Of a DNA stretch of 64,000 bases, positions 1 to 8,532 are shown piece by piece. Origin of the DNA: Roseinatronobacter sp052379845 (GTDB lineage: Bacteria > Pseudomonadota > Alphaproteobacteria > Rhodobacterales > Rhodobacteraceae). The position numbers were made by a program, and so were the translations under genes. Within the stretch, counting starts at the first letter, position 1, and each line of letters starts with the position of its first letter. A model generated the notes under the pieces. The model made no database searches, had not been told where the DNA came from, and worked only from the letters and a program-made list of their open reading frames with translations. The stretch lies in assembly GCA_052379845.1 (NCBI GenBank), contig JBQTCF010000003.1. One strand, given 5' to 3'.

Positions 1-190
1 TCATGCGGTATATTTCGCTGGGGCTGCGGTTCATGGCGCGCACAATCTCGCTGCGCGTCAGGCCGCCGGGTTCGTTGGCCAGAAGCTCGAGTATATCCAG
101 CCCCTTGTCCAGCGCGGGTGCGCGATAGCGTGTTTCATCCCCGCTTGATTGGCCCGCTGCTTTTCCAGTCGTTTCCACAGGTTTGTTCAT
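1..190 (-). CDS. IclR-family transcriptional regulator, N-terminal part (cut by window edge)
   Basis: Only the first 63 codons are inside the window; the gene runs off the left edge. The translation begins MNKPVETTG and continues with ALDKGLDILELLA and GLTRSEIVRAMNRSPSEIYRM-like sequence, which is the winged helix-turn-helix start of IclR-family regulators. The effector-binding domain is not visible. The ATG is at 188-190 on the complementary strand. The gene is divergent from the L-fucose operon that begins at 352, so local control of that operon by this protein is a reasonable inference. Effector and direction of control (activation or repression) cannot be read from the sequence. Confidence 0.8.
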   Translation of the reverse strand, partial: MNKPVETTGKAAGQSSGDETRYRAPALDKGLDILELLANEPGGLTRSEIVRAMNRSPSEIYRM

Positions 191-262
191 CCAGATGTCC
201 CTTTGACGGGGGCCGTCCGCCCGCAGCGCGGGCGAAAGTGGCACCAGAACATTATGCTTGCA

Positions 263-285
263 AGCTTATCAAATATGAATAAGCT
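263..285. promoter_or_regulatory. Inverted repeat, candidate operator between IclR gene and fucose operon
   Basis: AGCTTAT (263-269) and ATAAGCT (279-285) form perfect 7-bp arms around a 9-nt spacer, in an AT-rich stretch of otherwise GC-rich DNA. It lies 67-89 bp upstream of the first enzyme gene and 73 bp from the regulator start codon. IclR-family proteins usually bind imperfect palindromes in such divergent promoters. The assignment is positional only. Confidence 0.4.
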
Positions 286-351
286 ATCCAAATATAAACT
301 TACAACCAACCCGGGAGGGGGTGAAGGTTGTCAGGTTTTCTTGGGGGGATT

Positions 352-1104
352 ATGCGACTGACAGGGAAAACTGTCCTTGTGACAGCGGCTGGGCAGGGCA
401 TTGGCCGTGCTGCGGCCATGGGCCTTGCCATGCAGGGCGCGCAGGTGATTGCAACGGATATCAACGCCAGCTTGCTGGATTATGCCGGCCCATGTGGTGC
501 GGGCCAAGTGCTGTCGCGCGAACTGGATGTCTGCAACCCGCAGGCCATTGCGGCGCTGCAGGGGCAATTGCCTGATCTGGATGGTTTGTTCAATTGCGCG
601 GGCATGGTCCATCAGGGCAGTATTCTGGACCTGTCCGATGACGATTGGGCGCGCAGTGTGGATGTCAATGTCACATCGATGGTGCGCATGTGCCGCGCCT
701 TCCTGCCGGGCCTGTTGCGGCAGGCGCAAACCGGGGGCACGGCGGCCATTTTGAACATGGCGTCGATGGCGTCTTCGGTCAAAGGGTTCCCGAACCGCGC
801 CGCTTATGGGGCCACGAAGGCGGCTGTGATTGGCCTGACCAAGGCCATTGCCGCGGATTTTGTGCAGCAGGGGGTGCGGTGCAATGCATTGTGCCCCGGC
901 ACTATTGAAACCCCGTCCTTGCGCGGGCGCATTGCGCAAGCCGCCGATCCCGCGCAGGCAAGGCGCGATTTCATTGCCCGCCAGCCCATGGGGCGGCTGG
1001 GCAATGTGGACGATCTGGTGCCGATGATCGTTTATCTTCTGTCTGACGAAAGCCGCTTCATGACCGGGCAGGCGGTGTTGGTGGATGGGGGGGTGACAAT
1101 CTAG
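352..1104 (+). CDS. SDR oxidoreductase, probable 2-keto-3-deoxy-L-fuconate dehydrogenase
   Basis: This 250-residue classical short-chain dehydrogenase has the cofactor motif TAAGQGIG near residue 13, NCAG near 80, a Ser in NMASMASS and the catalytic YGATK pair near residue 145. The N-terminus MRLTGKTVLVTAAGQGIG resembles the bacterial 2-keto-3-deoxy-L-fuconate dehydrogenase group. That enzyme oxidises 2-keto-3-deoxy-L-fuconate to the 2,4-diketo acid with NAD+. The ATG at 352 was chosen because a G-rich ribosome-binding site ends just before it; a TTG at 328 is an alternative. It is the first gene of the operon, one base before the lactonase gene. The presence of all other pathway enzymes supports the substrate; sequence alone would say only SDR. 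Confidence 0.8.
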   Translation: MRLTGKTVLVTAAGQGIGRAAAMGLAMQGAQVIATDINASLLDYAGPCGAGQVLSRELDVCNPQAIAALQGQLPDLDGLFNCAGMVHQGSILDLSDDDWARSVDVNVTSMVRMCRAFLPGLLRQAQTGGTAAILNMASMASSVKGFPNRAAYGATKAAVIGLTKAIAADFVQQGVRCNALCPGTIETPSLRGRIAQAADPAQARRDFIARQPMGRLGNVDDLVPMIVYLLSDESRFMTGQAVLVDGGVTI

Positions 1105-1105
1105 A

Positions 1106-1969
1106 ATGTGGGCGCTGGATGCACATTGCCATATCTGGGCGCTGGAGCGCGGTGACTACGGGTGGCTGGACCGCAGCAACCCGGCCTTTGGCCCCATCGC
1201 GCAGGATTTCGGGGTGCAGGACCTGACCACGCGGCTGGATCAGGCGCAGATTGCGCGCGCCATTGTGGTGCAGGCCGCCCCGACGCAGGCCGAAACGCGC
1301 TGGCTGCTGGAACAGGCGCGCGGGAACGCACGGATTGCCGGCATTGTCGGTTGGGCGGATTTGACACAGCCGGATATTGGCGCGACCTTGCGCGCGCTGG
1401 CCGCTGACCCCGTGCTGCGCGGCATACGCCCCATGCTGCAAGATATTTCGCCCGATGACTGGTTGCTGACCGCCCCCTATGGCGGTTGGGTGCAGGCCAT
1501 GCAGGACAATGACCTGCGCTTTGATGCGCTTGTGTTGCCGCAGCATCTGGACACGCTGTTGCGGTTTTGCACGCGTCATCCTGACCTGCCGGTGGTGATT
1601 GACCATGCCGCCAAACCCGCCCTGTCGGCCCGCCGCGATGATCCGCGTCATGGGCTGTGGCGCGACGGTATGATGCGCCTTGCGCGCGATACGGGGGCCT
1701 GTTGCAAGCTGTCGGGCCTGTTGACCGAACTGGCCCCCGCCGACCTGCCGCAGGCGCGCGATATCCTGTTTCCAGTGATGGATGATTTGCTGGACTGGTT
1801 CGGGCCTGCGCGCCTGATATGGGGGTCTGACTGGCCGGTGCTGCGCCTTGCGGGCAGTTATGCGGGGTGGCATGCGCTGTGTGCCCAATGGCTGGCGCAG
1901 CTGCCAAAGTGGGAGTGCGCGCAGATCACTGGGCAGAATGCGGCGCGGTTTTACGGGGTGCAGCCATGA
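1106..1969 (+). CDS. Amidohydrolase-family lactonase, probable L-fuconolactonase
   Basis: The 287-residue protein starts MWALDAHCHIWALE, with the metal-binding HxH of amidohydrolase family 2 (COG3618). It ends with IWGSDWPV, which holds the conserved metal-ligand Asp of this TIM-barrel family, and VIDHAAKP in the middle holds a further conserved His. Members next to sugar dehydrogenases and enolase-superfamily dehydratases hydrolyse sugar-acid lactones such as L-fucono-1,5-lactone. The ATG follows the SDR stop by one base, and the stop overlaps the next ATG (ATGA), so translation is probably coupled. L-rhamnonolactone or L-galactonolactone are alternative substrates. Confidence 0.8.
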   Translation: MWALDAHCHIWALERGDYGWLDRSNPAFGPIAQDFGVQDLTTRLDQAQIARAIVVQAAPTQAETRWLLEQARGNARIAGIVGWADLTQPDIGATLRALAADPVLRGIRPMLQDISPDDWLLTAPYGGWVQAMQDNDLRFDALVLPQHLDTLLRFCTRHPDLPVVIDHAAKPALSARRDDPRHGLWRDGMMRLARDTGACCKLSGLLTELAPADLPQARDILFPVMDDLLDWFGPARLIWGSDWPVLRLAGSYAGWHALCAQWLAQLPKWECAQITGQNAARFYGVQP

Positions 1970-3504
1970 CCCCCCTGATTGACATGCGCCATATCGACAA
2001 GCGTTTTCCGGGGGTGCACGCGCTGCGCGATGTGCGTTTTGACCTGATGGCGGGCGAAGTGCATGCCCTGATGGGGGAAAACGGGGCGGGCAAATCCACC
2101 TTGATGAAAATCCTGTCAGGGGTGTATCACCGCGACGGGGGCACGGTCACGCTGGACGGGCAGGACGTGTCCTTCGCCAGCCCCAAGGCCGCGCAGGATG
2201 CAGGCATTGGCATCATTCATCAGGAACTTAGCCTGATGAATGACCTGAGCGTGGCGCAAAACATCTTCATCGGGCGGGAGCCGCGCGTGCTGGGCATCAT
2301 GGTTGATGATGCGCAGATGGTCCGGCAGGCGCGCGCGCTGTTTGACGCGATGAACGTGCCGATTGACCCCGAAACCCCTGTCCACCGCCTGAGCATTGCC
2401 AAACAGCAGATGGTGGAAATCGCCAAGGCGCTGAGTTTCAGAACCCGCGTTTTGGTGATGGATGAACCCACCGCCGCCCTGAACGACCGCGAGATTGACG
2501 AGTTGTTTCGCATCATCGCCAAGCTGCGCGCCAGCGGGACGGGCATTATCTATATCAGCCACAAGATGGACGAAATCCGCCGCATTTCAGACCGCATTAC
2601 TGTCATGCGCGATGGCCAGACCATTGGGACGCGCAGCACCGCCGACACCACGCTGGACGAAATCATTGCCATGATGGTGGGGCGCGATCTGGGGCAGGAT
2701 ACCGCCCGCATTCCCGACCTGAGCGCTGCGCCCATCGCGCTGGAAGTGCGCAACCTGCGCCGTGGCCGCGACATCCGCGATGTCAGCTTTTCGCTGCGCA
2801 AGGGTGAGATTTTGGGTTTTGCGGGGCTTATGGGGGCAGGGCGCACCGAAGTTGCGCGCGCCATCTTCGGTGCCGACCCCCGCGACGGCGGGCAGATCCT
2901 TGTTCATGGCGCGGCAGTGGCCATTCGCACCCCCGCCGATGCAGTGCGCGCGGGCATTGGCTACCTGTCCGAGGATCGCAAGCATTTCGGGCTGGCCCTG
3001 CCCATGTCGGTGCGCGACAACATAAGCCTGACCAGCCTGCACCAGTTCACCCGCGCGGGGGGCGTGCTGGATGACGCGGCACTGGCGCGCACGGCGTCAG
3101 AGCAGATTCGCGCGCTGGACATCCGCACCCCGTCCGACCGGCAGGAAGTGCGGCTGTTATCCGGGGGCAACCAGCAAAAGATTGTCATCGCCAAATGGTT
3201 GCTGCGCGACTGCGATGTGCTGATTTTCGACGAGCCCACGCGCGGCATCGATGTTGGTGCCAAAAGCGAGATTTACAAGCTTCTTGCCGCACTTGCCGCC
3301 GAAGGGCGCGCGATCATCGTGATTTCGTCGGAATTGCCGGAAATCCTGCGGCTTAGTCACCGCATCGCCGTCATGTGCGAAGGGCGCCTGACCGGCTTCT
3401 TGCCCGGTGGGGAAACCACGCAGGAACAGATCATGGAACTGGCCACCCGCACCGCCCGATCCCCGCGCCCCGATAGCCCGCCAAGACCAGAGGTTCGCGT
3501 ATGA
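1966..3504 (+). CDS. Sugar ABC transporter, fused double ATPase (RbsA/MglA/XylG type)
   Basis: This 512-residue protein has two ABC domains in tandem. The first has Walker A GENGAGKST near residue 42 and Walker B VLVMDEPTAAL near 160. The second has a degenerate Walker A (GLMGAGRTE, near 290), the signature LLSGGNQQK near 398 and Walker B VLIFDEPTRGID. This asymmetry is normal for the CUT2 carbohydrate subfamily. Start and stop overlap both neighbours by ATGA. With the permease and binding protein that follow it forms a high-affinity pentose/6-deoxyhexose importer. The catabolic genes around it point to L-fucose as cargo, which is inference. Confidence 0.92.
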   Translation: MTPLIDMRHIDKRFPGVHALRDVRFDLMAGEVHALMGENGAGKSTLMKILSGVYHRDGGTVTLDGQDVSFASPKAAQDAGIGIIHQELSLMNDLSVAQNIFIGREPRVLGIMVDDAQMVRQARALFDAMNVPIDPETPVHRLSIAKQQMVEIAKALSFRTRVLVMDEPTAALNDREIDELFRIIAKLRASGTGIIYISHKMDEIRRISDRITVMRDGQTIGTRSTADTTLDEIIAMMVGRDLGQDTARIPDLSAAPIALEVRNLRRGRDIRDVSFSLRKGEILGFAGLMGAGRTEVARAIFGADPRDGGQILVHGAAVAIRTPADAVRAGIGYLSEDRKHFGLALPMSVRDNISLTSLHQFTRAGGVLDDAALARTASEQIRALDIRTPSDRQEVRLLSGGNQQKIVIAKWLLRDCDVLIFDEPTRGIDVGAKSEIYKLLAALAAEGRAIIVISSELPEILRLSHRIAVMCEGRLTGFLPGGETTQEQIMELATRTARSPRPDSPPRPEVRV

Positions 3505-4517
3505 CCGAAGCCACCACCCCCGCCCAACCCGCTGGACAGGCCGAACCTGTCAGCTTCTTTGCGACGGCCACAGCGCAACGGTTGCTGGCCTTCGCCAGCC
3601 TGATCATCATGCTGATCGGGTTTTCGCTGGCGTCACCCAATTTCATGCAAAGCTCCAACATGATTGCCATCCTGCAGGCCGCCAGTGTGAACGGTGTCCT
3701 GGCGATTGCCGTGACGCTGGTTATCATTACGGGCGGGATTGACCTGTCGGTGGGCACGATGATGACCTTTTGTGCCGTTATTACGGGCGTGGTGTTGACC
3801 AATCTTGGCATGCCGCTTTGGGTGGGGGTGTTTGCCGCCATCGGGACGGGGGCGTTATGCGGGTTTGCGTCAGGAACATTTGTGGCGCGTCTGATGATCC
3901 CGCCGTTCATCGCAACCCTTGGCATGATGCTGATGCTCAAGGGGCTTAGCCTTGTGACATCGGGTGCGCGGCCCATCTATTTCAACGACACGCCCGGATT
4001 TGACCAGATTTCGCGTGGATCACTTGTGGGACAGGTCTTTCCTGCCTTTCCGCTGCCCAATGGCGTGTTGATCCTGTTTGCGGTTGCGCTGGTGGTGGCC
4101 TTCATCCTGAACCGCACGGTTCTGGGGCGCTATACCTATGCGCTGGGGTCCAATGAAGAAGCCGTGCGCCTGTCGGGTGTCAATACGGCCGCGTGGAAAA
4201 CCGCGATCTATACCTTGTCGGGGGCCATTGTCGGCATTGCAGGGTTGTTGATTGCATCGCGCCTGAATTCGGCACAGCCCGCGCTGGGGCTGGGCTATGA
4301 ACTGGAAGCGATTGCCGCCGTGGTTATCGGGGGCACGTCGCTGTCGGGGGGGCGCGGCACGGTGCTGGGCAGTCTGATCGGGGCGTTGATCATGGCGGTT
4401 CTGGCCAATGGGCTGCGCGTCATGTCTGTGGCGCAGGAATGGCAGACGGTCGTTACCGGAATGATCATCATTCTGGCGGTCTATGCCGACCAGCTGCGCC
4501 GCAGAAAAACAGGATAA
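3501..4517 (+). CDS. Sugar ABC transporter permease (RbsC type, CUT2)
   Basis: A 338-residue, strongly hydrophobic protein with about eight to ten membrane segments. It carries ITGGIDLSVGTMM near residue 75 and IGGTSLSGGRGTVLGSLIGA near 275, both diagnostic for RbsC/XylH permeases of the CUT2 class. The start overlaps the ATPase stop (ATGA). A single permease gene implies a homodimer in the inner membrane, paired with the two-domain ATPase upstream. Confidence 0.92.
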   Translation: MTEATTPAQPAGQAEPVSFFATATAQRLLAFASLIIMLIGFSLASPNFMQSSNMIAILQAASVNGVLAIAVTLVIITGGIDLSVGTMMTFCAVITGVVLTNLGMPLWVGVFAAIGTGALCGFASGTFVARLMIPPFIATLGMMLMLKGLSLVTSGARPIYFNDTPGFDQISRGSLVGQVFPAFPLPNGVLILFAVALVVAFILNRTVLGRYTYALGSNEEAVRLSGVNTAAWKTAIYTLSGAIVGIAGLLIASRLNSAQPALGLGYELEAIAAVVIGGTSLSGGRGTVLGSLIGALIMAVLANGLRVMSVAQEWQTVVTGMIIILAVYADQLRRRKTG

Positions 4518-4572
4518 CAGGCAGGCAGGACAAACCTGTCCAGGGCAGTTTTCAAACCGGGAGGAGACTAAC

Positions 4573-5520
4573 ATGCTGAAAAGACGTTCTTTGATGGCTT
4601 CGGTCATGGCGCTGGGGCTTATGGGCGCGGGGGCCAATATGGCGCTGGCGCAGGAAACAACCATCCCGCTTATTTCCAAAGGGTTCCAGCACCAGTTCTG
4701 GCAAGCCGTGCGCGCGGGGGCCGAACAGGCCGGTCAGGAATTCGGGGTGCGCATCGTTTTTGAAGGGCCGGACAATGAATCCCAGGTTGACCGCCAGATT
4801 GACATGCTGGCCGCAGCGCTGGCCAATAACCCGCCCGCCATAGGGTTTGCGGCGCTGGACAGTCAGGCGGCCATTCCCCTGCTGCGTCAGGCGCAGGATG
4901 CAGGCATTCATGTCGTGGCTTTTGACAGCGGGGTGGCCAGCGACATTCCGGTGACCACGGCCACCACTGACAACGTGGCCGCCGCGGCGTTGGCGGCAGA
5001 CAAAATGGCGGAATTGCTGGGCGGGTCGGGCAAGGTGGCGGTTGTCGCGCATGACCAGACATCGGCCACAGGTGTGGACCGGCGCGACGGTTTCCTGAAC
5101 CGCCTGAGCGAAGCCCACCCCGGGATTGAAGTTGTCACTGTCCAGTATGGCGGCGGCGATCACCTGCAATCGACGGAAATTACCAAAGCGATCCTGACCG
5201 CCAACCCCGATCTGGGCGGCATGTTCGGCACCAATGAAGGGTCTGCTGTTGGTATTGTCAACGGCGTGCGCGAAGCTGCGCGCGAAGGGTTGGTTGTCAT
5301 CGGCTATGACAGCGGTTCGGCCCAGCAGGGTGCCATCCGCGACGGGCTTATGGCCGGTGCGATCACGCAAAACCCCGTTGGTATCGGCTATGAAACCGTG
5401 CGCGCGGCCCTTGCCGCCATGAATGGCGAGGAATTGCCCCAGATTATTGACACCGGCTTTTTCTGGTATGATGCCACCAATATGGACGAAGACCAGATTC
5501 AGGCCGTGCTTTACGACTGA
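4573..5520 (+). CDS. Periplasmic sugar-binding protein of the ABC transporter
   Basis: The 315-residue protein starts MLKRRSLMASVMALGLMGAG and has a Sec signal peptide with probable cleavage after ALAQ (around residue 27). The mature part is a periplasmic-binding-protein type I fold of the ribose/galactose-binding kind, with GFAALDSQA, VVAFDSGV, GMFGTNEGSA and VVIGYDSGSAQ at the expected sugar-contact and hinge positions. The start at 4573 follows the strong ribosome-binding site GGGAGGAG. The 55-nt gap from the permease gene and the hairpin downstream fit a binding protein made in excess over the membrane components. Confidence 0.92.
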   Translation: MLKRRSLMASVMALGLMGAGANMALAQETTIPLISKGFQHQFWQAVRAGAEQAGQEFGVRIVFEGPDNESQVDRQIDMLAAALANNPPAIGFAALDSQAAIPLLRQAQDAGIHVVAFDSGVASDIPVTTATTDNVAAAALAADKMAELLGGSGKVAVVAHDQTSATGVDRRDGFLNRLSEAHPGIEVVTVQYGGGDHLQSTEITKAILTANPDLGGMFGTNEGSAVGIVNGVREAAREGLVVIGYDSGSAQQGAIRDGLMAGAITQNPVGIGYETVRAALAAMNGEELPQIIDTGFFWYDATNMDEDQIQAVLYD

Positions 5521-5545
5521 AGCCTGTCGCGGTGCGACACTGGCA

Positions 5546-5565
5546 GGGGCGGCCCCGGCCGCCCC
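5546..5565 (+). other. GC-rich hairpin between binding-protein and hydrolase genes
   Basis: GGGGCGGCC (5546-5554) pairs perfectly with GGCCGCCCC (5557-5565) around two bases. There is no T-run behind it, so it is not a good intrinsic terminator. Such hairpins after binding-protein genes often protect the 3' end of the upstream message or attenuate read-through. The structure is read directly from sequence; the role is inferred. Confidence 0.55.
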
Positions 5566-5611
5566 GCCCTTTGATGACATGCGCCTTGGGCGCCAGACAA
5601 CAGGACGACCG

Positions 5612-6472
5612 ATGAAATTGCTGCGTTACGGCCCCGCAGGGCAGGAAAAACCGGGTTTGCTGGATGGTCACGGGCGCGTGCGCGACCTGTCGGCCCATAT
5701 CCCCGATATTGCCGGACAGGCGTTGTTGCCTGACAGCCTGCGGCATTTGGCCACGCTGGATGTGGACAGCCTGCCGCTGGTGGCGGGTGTGCCACAAAAA
5801 GACCTGCGCCTTGGGGCCTGTGTGGGCGCAATCGGCAAGTTTATCTGCATTGGCCTGAACTACGCCGACCACGCCGCCGAAACCGGCGCGGCCATCCCGC
5901 CAGAGCCGGTGATCTTCAACAAATGGACATCCGCGGTGATTGGCCCGGATGATGATATCCAGATTCCGCGCGGGTCCACGCATACAGATTGGGAAGTGGA
6001 ACTGGGCGTCGTGATCGGCAAGGGCGGCAGCTATATTTCGCAAGATCAGGCGCTGGACCATGTCGCGGGCTATTGCGTGGTCAACGACGTGTCCGAACGT
6101 GAATTCCAGTTGCACCGGGCGGGCACATGGGACAAGGGCAAAGGCTGCGACACATTCGGCCCCACAGGCCCGTGGCTGGTCACGCCTGACGAACTGGACG
6201 ATATCGACAACCTGCATATGTGGCTGGAGGTTGACGGCAAGCGCTATCAGGACGGGTCGTCCGCAACGATGGTCTATAAAATCCCGCATCTGGTGTCCTA
6301 TTGTTCGCAGTTCATGTCCCTGCAACCCGGCGATATCATCTCGACCGGCACGCCGCCCGGGGTGGGCATGGGCCAGAACCCCCCTGTCTATCTGAAAGGC
6401 GGCGAAGTGCTGCGCCTTGGCATTGCGGGACTGGGGGTTCAGACCCAGCGGGTGCGCGGGGCCAGCCAATGA
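5612..6472 (+). CDS. Fumarylacetoacetate hydrolase family, probable 2,4-diketo-3-deoxy-L-fuconate hydrolase
   Basis: This 286-residue FAH-superfamily protein has the core motifs FICIGLNYADHA near residue 82, PVIFNKWTSAVIGP near 104, DWEVELGVVIGKG (metal-binding E-x-E region) near 130, and ISTGTPPGVGMG near 247. Related proteins are often labelled ureidoglycolate lyase, but relatives in fucose operons split 2,4-diketo-3-deoxy-L-fuconate into pyruvate and L-lactate. The next gene starts inside the stop (ATGA). Assignment to the final cleavage rests on the complete pathway around it. Confidence 0.82.
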   Translation: MKLLRYGPAGQEKPGLLDGHGRVRDLSAHIPDIAGQALLPDSLRHLATLDVDSLPLVAGVPQKDLRLGACVGAIGKFICIGLNYADHAAETGAAIPPEPVIFNKWTSAVIGPDDDIQIPRGSTHTDWEVELGVVIGKGGSYISQDQALDHVAGYCVVNDVSEREFQLHRAGTWDKGKGCDTFGPTGPWLVTPDELDDIDNLHMWLEVDGKRYQDGSSATMVYKIPHLVSYCSQFMSLQPGDIISTGTPPGVGMGQNPPVYLKGGEVLRLGIAGLGVQTQRVRGASQ

Positions 6473-7746
6473 CCCGCATTACCGGATTGCGCACAGTCGA
6501 TGTCCGGTTTCCCACATCCGCGCATCTGGACGGGTCGGATGCCATGAACCCCGATCCCGATTATTCTGCCGCCTATGTCATCCTTGAAACCGATGGCCCC
6601 CATCAGGGCCATGGGCTGACATTCACCATCGGGCGCGGGAATGAAATTTGCGTGGCGGCCATTGACGCGCTGCGCCCGCTGGTTGTGGGGCTGGACCTTG
6701 CGTGGGTGGCGGCGGATATGGGGCGCTTCTGGCGCCACATCACCAGTGACAGCCAGCTGCGCTGGATCGGGCCGGACAAGGGCGCGATCCATTTGGCCAC
6801 GGGCGCGGTTGTCAATGCCATGTGGGATTTATGGGCCAAGACCGAAGGCAAACCCGTCTGGGCATTGGTCGCGGACATGACGCCCGAAGAATTGGTGCGC
6901 TGCATCGATTTCCGGTATCTGACCGATTGCATTACCCCGGAATGGGCGCTGGAATTTCTGACCGCGCAAGCGGCAGGGAAACAGGCGCGCCGCGCTGATC
7001 TGCTGGAAAACGGGTATCCGTGCTACACCACATCGGCGGGGTGGCTGGGCTATGATGACGCGAAGCTGGCGCGCCTGTGCCGCGAGGCCATGGATGCGGG
7101 GTTTCGCCATATCAAGATGAAGGTCGGGCGCGACCTGGACGATGACAAGCGCCGCCTGACGATTGCGCGCGCCACTTGCGGGCCTGACATGAACCTGATG
7201 ATTGATGCCAATCAGGTCTGGGAAGTGGGACAGGCCATTGACTGGGTGCGGGAACTGGCCTTCGCCCAGCCGTGGTTTATTGAAGAACCGACCAGCCCAG
7301 ATGATGTGGAAGGGCACCGCGCCATTCGCAACGCCATTGCGCCGGTGCAGGTGGCCACTGGCGAAATGTGCCAGAACCGCATTGTTTTCAAACAGCTTAT
7401 CATGCGCGAAGCCATTGACGTGGTGCAGATTGACGCCTGCCGTCTGGGCGGCCTGAATGAAGTGCTGGCCGTGTTGCTGATGGCCGCGAAATACGGGCTG
7501 AAAGTGTGCCCCCATGCGGGCGGGGTCGGGTTGTGCGAATATGTGCAGCATATCTCGATGATTGATTATCTGTGCATCGCCGCCACGCATGAGGGGCGCG
7601 TGGTCGAATATGTCGACCACCTGCATGAGCATTTTCTTGACCCCTGCATTATTCGCAATGCCGCCTATATGCCCCCGCAAGCGCCCGGCTATTCCATCCA
7701 GATGAAGCCCGCATCGCTGGAAACCTATTGCCATAAGGGGGGCTAG
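6469..7746 (+). CDS. L-fuconate dehydratase (enolase superfamily)
   Basis: The protein has 425 residues, a normal length for L-fuconate dehydratase. The mandelate racemase/enolase signature is clear: HIKMKVGRD holds the KxK pair (around residue 218), LMIDANQVW the first metal Asp, WFIEEPTSPDD the second ligand pair and ATGEMC the third. CPHAGGVGLCEYVQH carries the catalytic His. The N-terminal MTRITGLRTVDVRFPTS also fits this subgroup. It dehydrates L-fuconate to 2-keto-3-deoxy-L-fuconate. The start overlaps the hydrolase stop by ATGA. This is the most family-specific call in the operon and anchors the pathway assignment. Confidence 0.9.
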   Translation: MTRITGLRTVDVRFPTSAHLDGSDAMNPDPDYSAAYVILETDGPHQGHGLTFTIGRGNEICVAAIDALRPLVVGLDLAWVAADMGRFWRHITSDSQLRWIGPDKGAIHLATGAVVNAMWDLWAKTEGKPVWALVADMTPEELVRCIDFRYLTDCITPEWALEFLTAQAAGKQARRADLLENGYPCYTTSAGWLGYDDAKLARLCREAMDAGFRHIKMKVGRDLDDDKRRLTIARATCGPDMNLMIDANQVWEVGQAIDWVRELAFAQPWFIEEPTSPDDVEGHRAIRNAIAPVQVATGEMCQNRIVFKQLIMREAIDVVQIDACRLGGLNEVLAVLLMAAKYGLKVCPHAGGVGLCEYVQHISMIDYLCIAATHEGRVVEYVDHLHEHFLDPCIIRNAAYMPPQAPGYSIQMKPASLETYCHKGG

Positions 7747-7749
7747 GCC

Positions 7750-8532
7750 ATGGATCTGGGGCTTGCAGACAAGGTTGTGATTGTCACGGGCGGCGGGTCC
7801 GGGATTGGCGCGGCCATTTCCATGGCGCTGGCGCAGGAAGGGGCGGTGCCTGTCATCGTGGCGCGCAGCGCGCCCGACGCGGCGTTCATGGCCGCGCTGA
7901 CCGCGCTGTGCCCGCGCGCGCGCGTCATCCGCACGGAATTGACCGATGACAGCCAATGCGCGGCGGCCGTTGCGCAGGTGGTCGCGGAACTGGGCGGAAT
8001 ATACGGGCTGGTCAATAATGCCGGCGCCAATGACAGTATCGGGCTGGATGCGGGGCCGGATGCCTTTCGGGCGTCGCTGGACCGCAACCTGGTGCATTAC
8101 TACACCATGACGCATCTGTGCCTGCCGCATTTGCGCATTCAGACCGGGGCAATTTTGAATGTATCGTCCAAAACCGCGCTGACAGGGCAGGGGAATACAT
8201 CGGCCTATTGCGCGGCCAAGGGGGCGCAGTTGTCGCTGACACGCGAATGGGCGGCGGCGCTGCTGGGGGACGGGATCAGGGTGAACGCACTTATTCCCGC
8301 CGAAGTCATGACCCCGTTGTATGACCGTTGGCTGCAGACATTCGACGACCCCAGGGCGCGGCTGGACAGCATTGCCCGCACCATTCCCTTGGGGCAGCGG
8401 ATGACCACCCCGCAGGAAATGGCCGATACTGCCGTGTTCCTGCTGTCGGCGCGCGCCAGCCACACCACCGGGCAATGGGTGTTCGTGGACGGGGGGTATA
8501 CCCATCTGGACCGGGCCTTGACCCTGTTATGA
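7750..8532 (+). CDS. SDR oxidoreductase, probable L-fucose dehydrogenase
   Basis: A 260-residue classical SDR with VTGGGSGIG near residue 13, LVNNAGAND near 88, NVSSKTAL (catalytic Ser) near 138 and YCAAKGAQ (Tyr-Lys) near 155. The stretch after the active site, NALIPAEVMTPLYDRW, resembles bacterial L-fucose dehydrogenases of the HSD17B14-like group. It would oxidise L-fucose to L-fuconolactone, the first step of the route. It lies three bases behind the dehydratase gene and is the last gene of the operon. Its 3' end overlaps the convergent LacI gene by 6 bp. The role as first rather than fourth enzyme is inferred from similarity and from the other SDR at 352. Confidence 0.8.
   Translation: MDLGLADKVVIVTGGGSGIGAAISMALAQEGAVPVIVARSAPDAAFMAALTALCPRARVIRTELTDDSQCAAAVAQVVAELGGIYGLVNNAGANDSIGLDAGPDAFRASLDRNLVHYYTMTHLCLPHLRIQTGAILNVSSKTALTGQGNTSAYCAAKGAQLSLTREWAAALLGDGIRVNALIPAEVMTPLYDRWLQTFDDPRARLDSIARTIPLGQRMTTPQEMADTAVFLLSARASHTTGQWVFVDGGYTHLDRALTLL

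Noticed and set aside
1966..5520. ABC transporter considered as a ribose importer
   Set aside because: The family is shared with ribose systems, but no ribokinase or other rbs genes are present, while the enzymes of the fucose route enclose the transporter.
5612..6472. FAH-family gene considered as ureidoglycolate lyase
   Set aside because: No allantoin or urate genes are nearby, and the operon supplies a matching diketo-deoxy acid substrate.
6829..8505. 558-codon open frame on the minus strand opposite the fuconate dehydratase and SDR genes
   Set aside because: It is antisense to two genes with intact family motifs. The sequence has no recognisable domain and is rich in Arg, His, Gln and Pro as expected for GC-rich shadow frames.
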